From contig NZ_JACJVQ010000032.1 of assembly GCF_014212135.1 (NCBI RefSeq), forward strand, positions 62,001 to 126,000: DNA of 64,000 bases. The letters run 5' to 3'. The position numbers were made by a program, and so were the translations under genes. Of the stretch, positions 57,078-64,000 are shown piece by piece (within the stretch, counting starts at the first letter, position 1; every line of letters starts with the position of its first letter). The notes beneath the pieces were generated by a model. It searched no databases. It was not told the DNA's origin and was given only the letters and a program-made list of their open reading frames with translations. The stretch comes from Cohnella thailandensis (GTDB taxonomy: Bacteria > Bacillota > Bacilli > Paenibacillales > Paenibacillaceae).

Positions 57078-57107
57078 ACTATACCGTCTGGACGGTATAG
57101 AAGTCAA
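57078..57107 (-). promoter_or_regulatory. Promoter and TetR operator of the SMR operon
   Basis: On the minus strand TTGACT (57107-57102), 18-base spacer, TATAGT (57083-57078). The palindrome CTATACCGTC-TG-GACGGTATAG (57079-57100, perfect 10-bp arms) fills the spacer and overlaps the -10, so a bound repressor would block RNA polymerase. Confidence 0.8.
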
Positions 57108-58360
57108 GCGCGAGCGGCCTTCCAAAGCGGTCCCGTCAAGCAAGCCGCGAACACGGACATATTCAAGAAGAATCCCATAAGAAAAACAAGCTGAGCCCCT
57201 TCGTGCTCGGTCACCCATCCGGAGAACGCGATCGCAAGCGGCATACCCAGCTTAAAGATCGATCCCGTGATCCCGCTGATCCGGCCGATGAGGGAATAGG
57301 GAGTCGTCTCCTGGCGGAACGTCCATATGCTCACGGAGCTGATGGTCTCGAACAAGCCGAAGAGGAGCAATCCCAGGGCAAGAACGCAAGCCTTGTCGGC
57401 TATATAGAAGAGGAGCTGGACAAGCGCGGTCATCAAGGCGGATAAAGAGATCAACCGTCCCACGGAGAAACAGCGGCGCAGCCGTCCGATCAGCAGGCTT
57501 CCCGCAAGCCCGCCGGCTCCCGCGGCCGAGAGGACGATGCCCAGCTCCAGATTGTTCAACTTAAGAACGTCTTTGGAATAGAAGATAATCGTCGTATCGA
57601 TCATCCCCGAAGCCGAATTCAAGAAGATGACGATGACCGACATCCGGAGCAGCGGCCGGTTGCGGAGCAGCTCCGCCCAGCCTGCGCGAAGCTCCGTCCG
57701 GAAGCCTTGTCCTTGCGCTCCGGATGTTCTCGATTCGTGGTTGGGAATAAACAATAGAGTCGCATAAGCAAGCGCAAAGGATATCGAAGTGATCAATAGA
57801 GCCAAATGAAGGTTCGGCAGCATAAGAATGAGGCCGCTTAATCCGGGTCCCAGAATTCCGACCAGCGTCGTCACGAAGGCATAGGAAGCGTTCGCGGAGG
57901 TCAGAAGCTCTTCGGGTAGGGAGTGCTTAACCATGGCGACCCTGGCATTGTTGTAGGCGTAGCCGAGTCCCATCAGCAGAAATCCCGCGATATAGAACGC
58001 GTAGGGCTCTGGCTGGCCGAATTCGATGACGCCGTAAAGGATCCCAAGGACGATAGCTTGCAGGAGTATCGCGGACAGGGACCATCTTTTTTTGTTCACC
58101 CGATCGACCAGGACGCCGATAAACATCGCAAGAAGCAGGTTCGGAAGAAATTCGATTCCCCGCATTGTCGCCATAATGACGGAGGAGCGGGTCATTTCAT
58201 ACAGGATCAAAGGGAGCGCCAGCTCGTAAATCTTGTTGCCGAACGCCATGATCGCTCCCGTGCCGAGCAAAATAAGAAAAGAGGGACTTCTCCAGACGGA
58301 GGGCGCGGACGGGGTTGATCTTTCTTCTGTTGCTGTGGACGAGATAGTCGGGATAGCCAT
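57104..58360 (-). CDS. MFS transporter, probable efflux permease
   Basis: 418 residues, twelve membrane helices, no large loops. ILLGTGAIMAFGNKIYELALPLILYEMTRSSVIMATMRGIEFLPNLLLAMFIGVLVDRVNKKRW contains the loop 2-3 signature (GVLVDRVNKKR) of drug:H+ antiporters of the MFS_3/DHA3 group. Divergent from an SgrR-type regulator 120 bases away, like setA beside sgrR in E. coli, so the two probably form a sensor-exporter pair. Its stop is close to the -35 of the tetR operon. Confidence 0.88.
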   Translation of the reverse strand: MAIPTISSTATEERSTPSAPSVWRSPSFLILLGTGAIMAFGNKIYELALPLILYEMTRSSVIMATMRGIEFLPNLLLAMFIGVLVDRVNKKRWSLSAILLQAIVLGILYGVIEFGQPEPYAFYIAGFLLMGLGYAYNNARVAMVKHSLPEELLTSANASYAFVTTLVGILGPGLSGLILMLPNLHLALLITSISFALAYATLLFIPNHESRTSGAQGQGFRTELRAGWAELLRNRPLLRMSVIVIFLNSASGMIDTTIIFYSKDVLKLNNLELGIVLSAAGAGGLAGSLLIGRLRRCFSVGRLISLSALMTALVQLLFYIADKACVLALGLLLFGLFETISSVSIWTFRQETTPYSLIGRISGITGSIFKLGMPLAIAFSGWVTEHEGAQLVFLMGFFLNMSVFAACLTGPLWKAARA

Positions 58361-58405
58361 ATGGGCAGGTTCACTCCTCTTTACGGTTTAAGCGTCACCC
58401 ATTAT

Positions 58406-58419
58406 ACTTTTGGAAAAGT
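58406..58419. promoter_or_regulatory. Palindrome in the MFS-sgrR divergent promoter region
   Basis: ACTTTT-GG-AAAAGT, perfect 6-bp arms, with ATTATA just before it. A similar but imperfect sequence, CCTTTTGAGAAGT (20199-20211), lies before the other SgrR gene. Confidence 0.4.
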
Positions 58420-58480
58420 GGAACAAAAAGCGAAAGGTGCGGAGAGGGATTTCGTCTTTTAGGGGAGGAGGCCGGTACTT

Positions 58481-60277
58481 ATGGAGCTTGAAGATTATTA
58501 CCTGCAGCTTAGGCAGTGCTACCCGGTACAGACGGAAGGGCAGCCGCTGACGATCACGTTGGACGAATTCGCGAGCGCCCTGGATTGCACGAGACGTAAT
58601 GCACAATTGCTGATTCAGAAGATGATCGAGAGAAGCTACGTGGAATGGTCGTCGGGAAGAGGAAGGGGCAACCGGTCTACGCTCGTTTTCCTGCAAAATA
58701 AAGAAGAGCTCCTCCTTCGTAAAGCCAAGAGGCTGGCCGAGCAAGGGGAGCCGGGAGCCGCCCTGGAATTCGTGCGGAAGCATTCGGACGATTCTCTGAA
58801 TGCCGAATTCCATGGCTGGCTGATCTCCCAATTCGGGCTTCAAAGGCGGACCGACGAGCTGGATGTGCTGAGGTTTCCGTTTTACCGGCCGATTCCCGAT
58901 CTGGACCCGATGAACGTGATTCGGCGAACGGAGGCGCATATGGTCCGCCAAATCTTCGACACGCTGGTCGAGTACGATGCCGCGGGCCGAGCCCATAAAC
59001 CCGGTCTGGCGCACCATTGGGAGCATGACGAGACGAGAACGCATTGGACGTTCTACTTGCGCAAAGGAGTCTTCTTCCACCATGGGAAGAGAATGACCGC
59101 CGAGGACGTGAAGTTCACGTTCGAGAGGATCAAGAAGGAGAAACCGGACGACTGGCTGACGGCTAATATGGCGGACATCGAGGTTCTCGGCACTTCAAGC
59201 TTACGGATCCGGCTCCGGGAATCGAACGGGCTGTTTTTGAATTTTATCTCGCAGGAGAGATTCTCCATCGTGCCGAGCGACTTGGGAAGGCTTGTCCCTC
59301 GAATCGATTACGAGAGAATGCCGATCGGTACGGGACCGTTCCGAATCGCGGAGAACACGGCAACGAAACTCGTTCTCGAAGCGAACGATTCCTATTACGG
59401 CGGACGTCCTTTCCTGGACCGGGTCGAAATCTGGGTGTGGCCTGATTATCGAGAAACGGCGTTGCGGGAGGATTATTCGCCGAAGGAAGCGCAGGTGCTC
59501 TATTTCGAAGCGGTCGATCGTTCGAAATCGGGGAATGTTCTTAATCGCGCGGAAGCCGGCAGCAGTTATTTGACCTTTAATTTAAGCCGTCCGGGGCCGC
59601 TGCAGGATGTTCGCGTTCGCTCCGCCATCCACGGGGCGCTCGATCGGCAGGAGATGGTCAGGGAGTTGGGCGGGCGAAGGCTGAAGCCGTCCTCGGGATT
59701 CGATCCCGGCCGCGACGAGGAAGCCTACGGCACCGGCGTCGGCTTGCGGCAAGCGCGGGAGCTTCTCGAGCACTCGGAATACAAGGGCGAAACCTTGAAG
59801 CTCTACACGTACGACTATTCCGCCAATAAGGAGGATGCCGGCTGGATTCGGAGCAGGCTCGAACGATTGGGAGTGCGCATGGAGACGACGGTGCTGCCCA
59901 TCCGCGAGTTGAGCCAAGCAGCCGAGATCTCCCGCGCCGATCTGATTCTATCCGGAGAGGTTCTTGGGGTCGAGCCCGCGGTCACTCTCATCGATATGTA
60001 TCGCTCCAGTCCCGGATATATCCGGAACCATTTGGATCCTGCGAATCTGGCAAAGGTGGACGCCGCCGTCTCCGAAGCGTTGTCGGAAGGCGATCCTAAT
60101 CGTTGCATGGACATCCTCCGCGACTTGGAAGCGGAGCTCCGGGATGCGCTGCAGCTTCTATTCCTATATCACAGCCATCAAACGGTCAGCGTGGATCCGG
60201 CGCTGAACGGGATCGCGCTTAACGCATGGGGCAAGATCGATTACAAGGATATTTGGCTTAAGGACAATCCCATATGA
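58481..60277 (+). CDS. SgrR-family regulator, paralogue 2
   Basis: 598 residues, GGGGAGGAGG before the ATG. N-terminal winged helix domain (about 1-110: TLDEFASALDCTRRNAQLLIQKMIERSYVEWSSGRGRGNRSTLVF), then a cytoplasmic solute-binding-protein domain (from about 130: FYRPIPDLDPMNVIRRTEAHMVRQIFDTLVEYDAAGRAHKPGLAHHWEHDETRTHWTFYLRKGVFFHHGKRMTAEDVKFTFERIKKEKPDDW). It is collinear with the protein encoded at 18321-20129. Divergent MFS exporter suggests that it activates efflux of the compound it senses. Confidence 0.87.
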   Translation: MELEDYYLQLRQCYPVQTEGQPLTITLDEFASALDCTRRNAQLLIQKMIERSYVEWSSGRGRGNRSTLVFLQNKEELLLRKAKRLAEQGEPGAALEFVRKHSDDSLNAEFHGWLISQFGLQRRTDELDVLRFPFYRPIPDLDPMNVIRRTEAHMVRQIFDTLVEYDAAGRAHKPGLAHHWEHDETRTHWTFYLRKGVFFHHGKRMTAEDVKFTFERIKKEKPDDWLTANMADIEVLGTSSLRIRLRESNGLFLNFISQERFSIVPSDLGRLVPRIDYERMPIGTGPFRIAENTATKLVLEANDSYYGGRPFLDRVEIWVWPDYRETALREDYSPKEAQVLYFEAVDRSKSGNVLNRAEAGSSYLTFNLSRPGPLQDVRVRSAIHGALDRQEMVRELGGRRLKPSSGFDPGRDEEAYGTGVGLRQARELLEHSEYKGETLKLYTYDYSANKEDAGWIRSRLERLGVRMETTVLPIRELSQAAEISRADLILSGEVLGVEPAVTLIDMYRSSPGYIRNHLDPANLAKVDAAVSEALSEGDPNRCMDILRDLEAELRDALQLLFLYHSHQTVSVDPALNGIALNAWGKIDYKDIWLKDNPI

Positions 60278-60289
60278 GAGAAAGGAGTA

Positions 60290-61504
60290 TTAATTTACTA
60301 CCTTGTTCTGAGTCTGGTTTCTGGACTTCAATTCCGATCTCTCGATTCTCACCGATACCTGAACGACGACCTTGGCCTTCGCGAATTGCTCGTTCCATTC
60401 CTTGGACACCGGCATGAATTCATGATAGCGGTGCCGGTATAGATGCTCCCCGAAGCCGAACACGTCGACTTTATATTGTTTCTGCACCTTCCCGATCGTC
60501 GCGGTCAGGCTTTCCTTGAGATGCTCGGACGCCAATCGGTCCAATTGCTCGTAGCCATGGATTTTATCGATGGCCAAATTATCGTCCATGCTTGCGACGA
60601 GACCGGCAGCCTCGACGTTGATCGAGATGAGCGGTCTTCCCTCGATCATTTGGACTTTCTTGGAAGTATGGCAACGGATCAGCCGGATGGCCGCGTATTT
60701 GCCCTGCCCGTCAAGAGGGAAGGAGACGGTCGTCCGTTTCAATTGATTCGTGACCAAGAGAACCATCCTCGTATCCTCCTTCGACAGAAAGCCGATCAGC
60801 CGGTTCTCCCGAAACGCGGCCGATCCCGCAATCCTCACGAGCGTCTGGGGATCCAACTTTTTGCTATTTTCGACGCTTTCTTCCTTGTCGCTTTTTTTAT
60901 CGAGCGTAACTGCTCCAAGCAGGAGCTCTTTGCCCGGGGAGAAGGCGGACTGGGCGACCTCGTACATGAAGCTATCCGGAACGCCGCCCCAGTTGTTGTG
61001 GTAGTTGAACACTTGGGATTGGATCCCGAAGCCGGCATACATGCCGTCCGGATAGGCCACCCGCAGCATGTCGGAGGCTTTCGTCCCGCGGGACACAAGC
61101 AGAGTAACGTCTTCCCTTACATAGCGGGAGCGTTGGACGAAGTCCATAAAGCGATCCAATCCCTCCCGGGCGATCCGCTCGTCGACGATGATCACTCGAA
61201 TATGCGACGGGATCAGCATCCTGTCGAGATGCTCGTTCATTCGTATCATGGCTTCGACGATCGTGTCCGCTTCGTTTGAATATAGCTGCGAGGGAGAACC
61301 GCCTTTGCCGCCTTCGAAGCTCATCGTTTCCGCCGAATTCAACACTTCGAGGGTGACGAGAATTCGGCCGTTATGGCCTGGCTCCAGCGCCAATCCCGTC
61401 ATTAGGGAGGCGCGGCTGACTTCGACCATGTCCCAGCATCCGCTCATCTGAAGGCATGCTCCCAGGAGAAGGACGGCGCCGACCAACCTTGCGAGCTTCC
61501 TCAT
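60290..61504 (-). CDS. Ger(x)C family spore germination lipoprotein, second operon
   Basis: 404 residues from ATG 61504, which overlaps the A-subunit stop by four bases; the frame is open far upstream because it runs antisense-free through the A gene, but that part is not this protein. Signal peptide with lipobox VGAVLLLGACLQMSGCWDMVEVS. C-terminal part has the family's KVQKQYKVDVFGFGEHLYRHRYHEFMPVSKEWNEQFAKAKVVV. Last gene of the B-A-C operon. It shares only the general family pattern with the lipoprotein at 5355-6593, so the two receptors probably respond to different germinants. Confidence 0.93.
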   Translation of the reverse strand: MRKLARLVGAVLLLGACLQMSGCWDMVEVSRASLMTGLALEPGHNGRILVTLEVLNSAETMSFEGGKGGSPSQLYSNEADTIVEAMIRMNEHLDRMLIPSHIRVIIVDERIAREGLDRFMDFVQRSRYVREDVTLLVSRGTKASDMLRVAYPDGMYAGFGIQSQVFNYHNNWGGVPDSFMYEVAQSAFSPGKELLLGAVTLDKKSDKEESVENSKKLDPQTLVRIAGSAAFRENRLIGFLSKEDTRMVLLVTNQLKRTTVSFPLDGQGKYAAIRLIRCHTSKKVQMIEGRPLISINVEAAGLVASMDDNLAIDKIHGYEQLDRLASEHLKESLTATIGKVQKQYKVDVFGFGEHLYRHRYHEFMPVSKEWNEQFAKAKVVVQVSVRIERSELKSRNQTQNKVVN

Positions 61505-62883
61505 GCGGAACGTTTCCCGGAGAAGCGGGATAAGGGGGAAAGGTACGGAACCCCAAACGTCTCGATTCTCGTCAGATGGATCAGCAAGTATGCGCAGCCC
61601 AAGATAACTCCGTACAATCCGATGACGGAACTGAGAACGATTAAGGCGAAGCGGAACAGGCGAATGTTGGCTCCGAAGGTGTAGACGGGGGATACGTAAC
61701 CGGATATCGCGGTCAGGGCGACGATGATGACGGTGATGTTGGATACGATGCCCGCCTGAACGGCGGCTTCTCCCAGCACAAGCGCTCCGGCAATGGAGAT
61801 GGATTGCCCTACCAATCGGGGCATTCTTGTTCCGGCCTCGCGGAGCAGCTCGAAGGTGATCTCCATCAGGAACATCTCGACGACGGCCGGGAAAGGAATT
61901 CCTTGTCTTTGCGCCATAATGCTCGTAAGCAATAAAGTGGGAACCAGTTCCTGATGGTAACACGTTACGGCAACGTAAAAGGCGGGCAGGGTCAAGGAAA
62001 ATAGAAAAGCCACGTAGCGCAGCAAGCGAATGAACGTGCCGAAGACGAACCATTGGTATTGGTCTTCGGGGGACTTGAAGAAATCGGTGAATTGAGCGGG
62101 GATAATCAGCACGAACGGACTTCCGTTCACGATCAGCGCGACTCGTTTGTCCAATAGGCAGGAGCAGATGGAATCCGGCCTTTCGCTGTTGTAGGTGGTA
62201 GGGAACAGATAGAAACGGTTCGACTGAAGTTCGTTCTCCAAACCGCCGGAATCGAACAGCCCGGTCAGACGCGCGCTGCGGAGCTTCTCTCGGATTGGAT
62301 TCAATAGCCGCTCGTCGGCCTCGCCTTCGAGATAGGCAAGATAAACGGAGGTGTTCGACTTGGAGCCGATGACGTGCTTCTCGAAACGGAGATTCTCGTT
62401 CAGGATTCGCCTGCGAATCATGCTCATGTTCGTATCCGCCGATTCGGTGAAAGCCTCCTTCGGCCCGCGTATGACATTTTGGGCCGTCGGCTCGGCGATC
62501 GATCGCTTCTCCAGTTCCTGAACATGGATCAGAAGCATGCGGTCCTGACCGTCTAGCAGCAGACCCGCATATCCTTGGGTCATCCATTCCGGAAGGTGCC
62601 CCGGATCCTCGAGCAAACGCGTGTTCAACCCGCCGAACAACCGAAGACGCAGCGAATCCAGCGCTTCCGCCGAGTCGAAGAGGATCTCCCGGTACGAAGC
62701 TTGAAGGAGAGGCTGCACGACGTTATTCATCAGGAATGTGGAATTGGTCATCGTCGATAGAAAACAGAGAAGACCATCGCGATCGGCCAGCCGAATGGGG
62801 ATCAGGGATAAATCGGCCGAGGAGCCGAAGTGAGCCCGAAGCTCGTTCTCGATGCGATCTTGACGGAAACGGTACGTTGCCAT
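61501..62883 (-). CDS. GerA family spore germination protein, second operon
   Basis: 460 residues, shorter at the N-terminus than the A subunit at 7687. RGPKEAFTESADTNMSMIRRRI is the conserved soluble-domain motif, FPAVVEMFLMEITFELLREAGTRMP and YVSPVYTFGANIRLFRFALIVLSSVIGLYGVILG are the membrane part. Overlaps gerC by four bases (ATGA) and starts at the B-subunit stop. Acts with B and C subunits in the spore inner membrane. Confidence 0.93.
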   Translation of the reverse strand: MATYRFRQDRIENELRAHFGSSADLSLIPIRLADRDGLLCFLSTMTNSTFLMNNVVQPLLQASYREILFDSAEALDSLRLRLFGGLNTRLLEDPGHLPEWMTQGYAGLLLDGQDRMLLIHVQELEKRSIAEPTAQNVIRGPKEAFTESADTNMSMIRRRILNENLRFEKHVIGSKSNTSVYLAYLEGEADERLLNPIREKLRSARLTGLFDSGGLENELQSNRFYLFPTTYNSERPDSICSCLLDKRVALIVNGSPFVLIIPAQFTDFFKSPEDQYQWFVFGTFIRLLRYVAFLFSLTLPAFYVAVTCYHQELVPTLLLTSIMAQRQGIPFPAVVEMFLMEITFELLREAGTRMPRLVGQSISIAGALVLGEAAVQAGIVSNITVIIVALTAISGYVSPVYTFGANIRLFRFALIVLSSVIGLYGVILGCAYLLIHLTRIETFGVPYLSPLSRFSGKRSA

Positions 62884-63971
62884 TATGCCTCCTTATGATT
62901 TAACCGCAGCCTGAGCAGCAGCAGCGTCGCGAGAGGGATGGCCAGCTGAAAGGGGATATGAAGCCAGTAGATCGCGTAGACGAGGCCTTCGGAGACGTGC
63001 TCCGCGTTATTTCGCGACACTTTGATCGACAGGGCGCCGATCAGCAAGGCGAGAGACGGGGCGAATCCTCTCCAATCGCTCCCGAACAGGAATTCGGCTC
63101 CTTTGGCGCTGGCGTACAAGAAAATGGCGGATTTGACGATAACGCCGAAAATAATGATAAAGGCGACAAGCGCATCCATGCGCGTAATGAAATTCTCGAT
63201 ATTGATGAGCCTGGCCGCGTCCAAAAGCGCGAAGACCGAATACTTCATGTTCTCGATCCCGAGAACGCTCGTCTGAAGAAGGTTCGAGAAGGAGAGGATG
63301 GCCGTCGCGCTAAGAAGAGAGAAGAGTCCGATTTTCCGCAGCGTCTTGGCTCCTCCTAAACTGGACCCGAACGCGAGGAACACGAGAACTTCCCCGTATG
63401 GGAACCATATCGAGCTTCGCAAGGAAGCGCCTGCGACGGCTCCCAAGCCTTCGGACAAGAAAGGGAGAACCCGCTCGAGATCGATGGAATCGCTAAAGTA
63501 CAAGAGGCAGGTCAGCACCACGAAGAAGAATAGAACCATTCCTGCAATAAGGATGGAGAGCCTGCCCAGGGCGATAATTCCTCCGCATGCCGCGTAAGCG
63601 ACAATACCAACGAACGCGAGGACGATGACGAAGCTGGGCGTATTGCGCAGAAGCGCCGTCAGAATCAGTTCGACCATGTCTCGGAGGTTGCGGGAAGCGA
63701 TATATAGAAAGTAGACGGAATATCCAAGTGCGAACAGCTTGCCGAAGTGCTTGCCCCAAGCCGCAACCAACAGCTCGTACAGATTTCGGTCGCATCCTGT
63801 CCAGAATAACGCCAGGTAGATTCCGGTCAGAAGCAGATAGGGGACGATCGCCGCGATATCGATCAACCATGAATCCGGAACCAGTCTCGGCGTGCCGTAG
63901 ATGATGGACGTTCCCAGCAAGAAGACGAGCATCATCGCGTAGAGCTGAAGACCGGTTAGTTTCGATTCCAT
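62883..63971 (-). CDS. GerB family spore germination permease, second operon
   Basis: 362 residues, about ten membrane helices, starting MESKLTGLQLYAMMLVFLLGTSIIYGTPRLV, the GerAB pattern. First gene of the operon, so the order here is B-A-C instead of A-B-C. GGAGAAAGGA precedes the ATG. The stop codon of this gene shares a base with the start of the A-subunit gene. Nothing can be said about its promoter because the window ends 29 bases upstream. Confidence 0.92.
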   Translation of the reverse strand: MESKLTGLQLYAMMLVFLLGTSIIYGTPRLVPDSWLIDIAAIVPYLLLTGIYLALFWTGCDRNLYELLVAAWGKHFGKLFALGYSVYFLYIASRNLRDMVELILTALLRNTPSFVIVLAFVGIVAYAACGGIIALGRLSILIAGMVLFFFVVLTCLLYFSDSIDLERVLPFLSEGLGAVAGASLRSSIWFPYGEVLVFLAFGSSLGGAKTLRKIGLFSLLSATAILSFSNLLQTSVLGIENMKYSVFALLDAARLINIENFITRMDALVAFIIIFGVIVKSAIFLYASAKGAEFLFGSDWRGFAPSLALLIGALSIKVSRNNAEHVSEGLVYAIYWLHIPFQLAIPLATLLLLRLRLNHKEA

Positions 63972-64000
63972 CGCGTGTCCTTTCTCCGGCCGAATAATCT

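Noticed and set aside
60290..62587. 765-codon minus-strand frame suggesting a giant fusion with the GerC lipoprotein
   Set aside because: The upstream two-fifths is the out-of-frame shadow of the GerA gene; the signal peptide, lipobox and ATGA overlap place the true start at 61504.
1..64000. Mobile element, prophage, CRISPR array, tRNA or rRNA
   Set aside because: No transposase, integrase, regularly spaced repeats, cloverleaf or rRNA-like sequence was found; the 16-bp repeat at 36.9 kb has no spacers.

Overview
The window looks like the chromosome of a spore-forming Firmicute of the Paenibacillaceae (Paenibacillus or Cohnella type; the genus is an inference). The DNA is visibly GC-rich, ribosome binding sites are strong AGGAGG types, GTG and TTG starts are common, two separate GerA/GerB/GerC-type spore germinant-receptor operons are present, and nearly every neighbour (RNase J, PdhABCD, YkhA-type thioesterase, ArlRS-like two-component pair, glycolate oxidase GlcD/GlcF, paired SMR efflux genes) has Bacillales relatives. 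I saw no tRNA or rRNA genes, no CRISPR array, no transposase and no prophage genes; the stretch reads as ordinary chromosome rather than a mobile island.

Layout. 1-3.4 kb: the 3' part of a Ser/Thr kinase fused to a degenerate P-loop domain, then an OmpR-type response regulator and its histidine kinase. 3.5-5.1 kb: a nitrilase-family hydrolase and a GNAT acetyltransferase, a pair that is often one fused protein elsewhere. 5.1-9.3 kb (minus strand): first ger operon (A-B-C plus a small membrane protein). 9.4-13.0 kb: GNAT protein, metallo-beta-lactamase-fold hydrolase, thiamine pyrophosphokinase, low-molecular-weight tyrosine phosphatase, esterase. 13.2-18.3 kb: the pyruvate dehydrogenase operon pdhABCD with a good sigma-A promoter and a perfect inverted repeat directly upstream of it. 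18.3-24.4 kb: SgrR-type regulator, small ORF, acyl-CoA thioesterase, thyA, folA and an isolated gltD. 24.4-30.3 kb: uncharacterised proteins, a HAD-type nucleotidase, a chemotaxis receptor and an acyl-homoserine-lactone-synthase-like GNAT protein preceded by a 20-codon ORF. 30.5-35.4 kb: FadR/GntR regulator divergent from glcDF, then a luciferase-like monooxygenase. 35.5-41.6 kb: secreted BNR-repeat protein, DUF6530-like and GIY-YIG-like small proteins, SDR/TetR divergent pair, and a tightly overlapping YcxB/APH/TPR trio. 41.6-46.1 kb: nucleotide-sugar epimerase, an Lsa-like ABC-F antibiotic-resistance ATPase with a leader-peptide attenuator, and RNase J. 46.1-50.8 kb: a cyclic di-AMP (ydaO/yuaA) riboswitch in front of a KamA-family radical SAM enzyme, then a DUF2512 membrane protein, a beta-lactamase-fold hydrolase, an old-yellow-enzyme reductase and a small membrane protein. 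50.9-60.3 kb: duplicated class II aldolase, copper P-type ATPase with a DsbD_2-type membrane protein and a FixH-like protein, TetR with two SMR efflux genes, and an MFS transporter divergent from a second SgrR paralogue. 60.3-64 kb (minus strand): second ger operon in the order B-A-C.

The most notable signals are regulatory RNAs. The ABC-F leader (42.63-42.86 kb) carries a five-codon ORF whose last codons repeat the 3' arm of a long-range terminator, the arrangement expected of an antibiotic-sensing attenuator. The c-di-AMP riboswitch controls a KamA-like enzyme that keeps the iron-sulfur and PLP residues but has replaced both aspartates that select lysine in lysine 2,3-aminomutase, which suggests a different, perhaps acidic, substrate and an osmolyte role.
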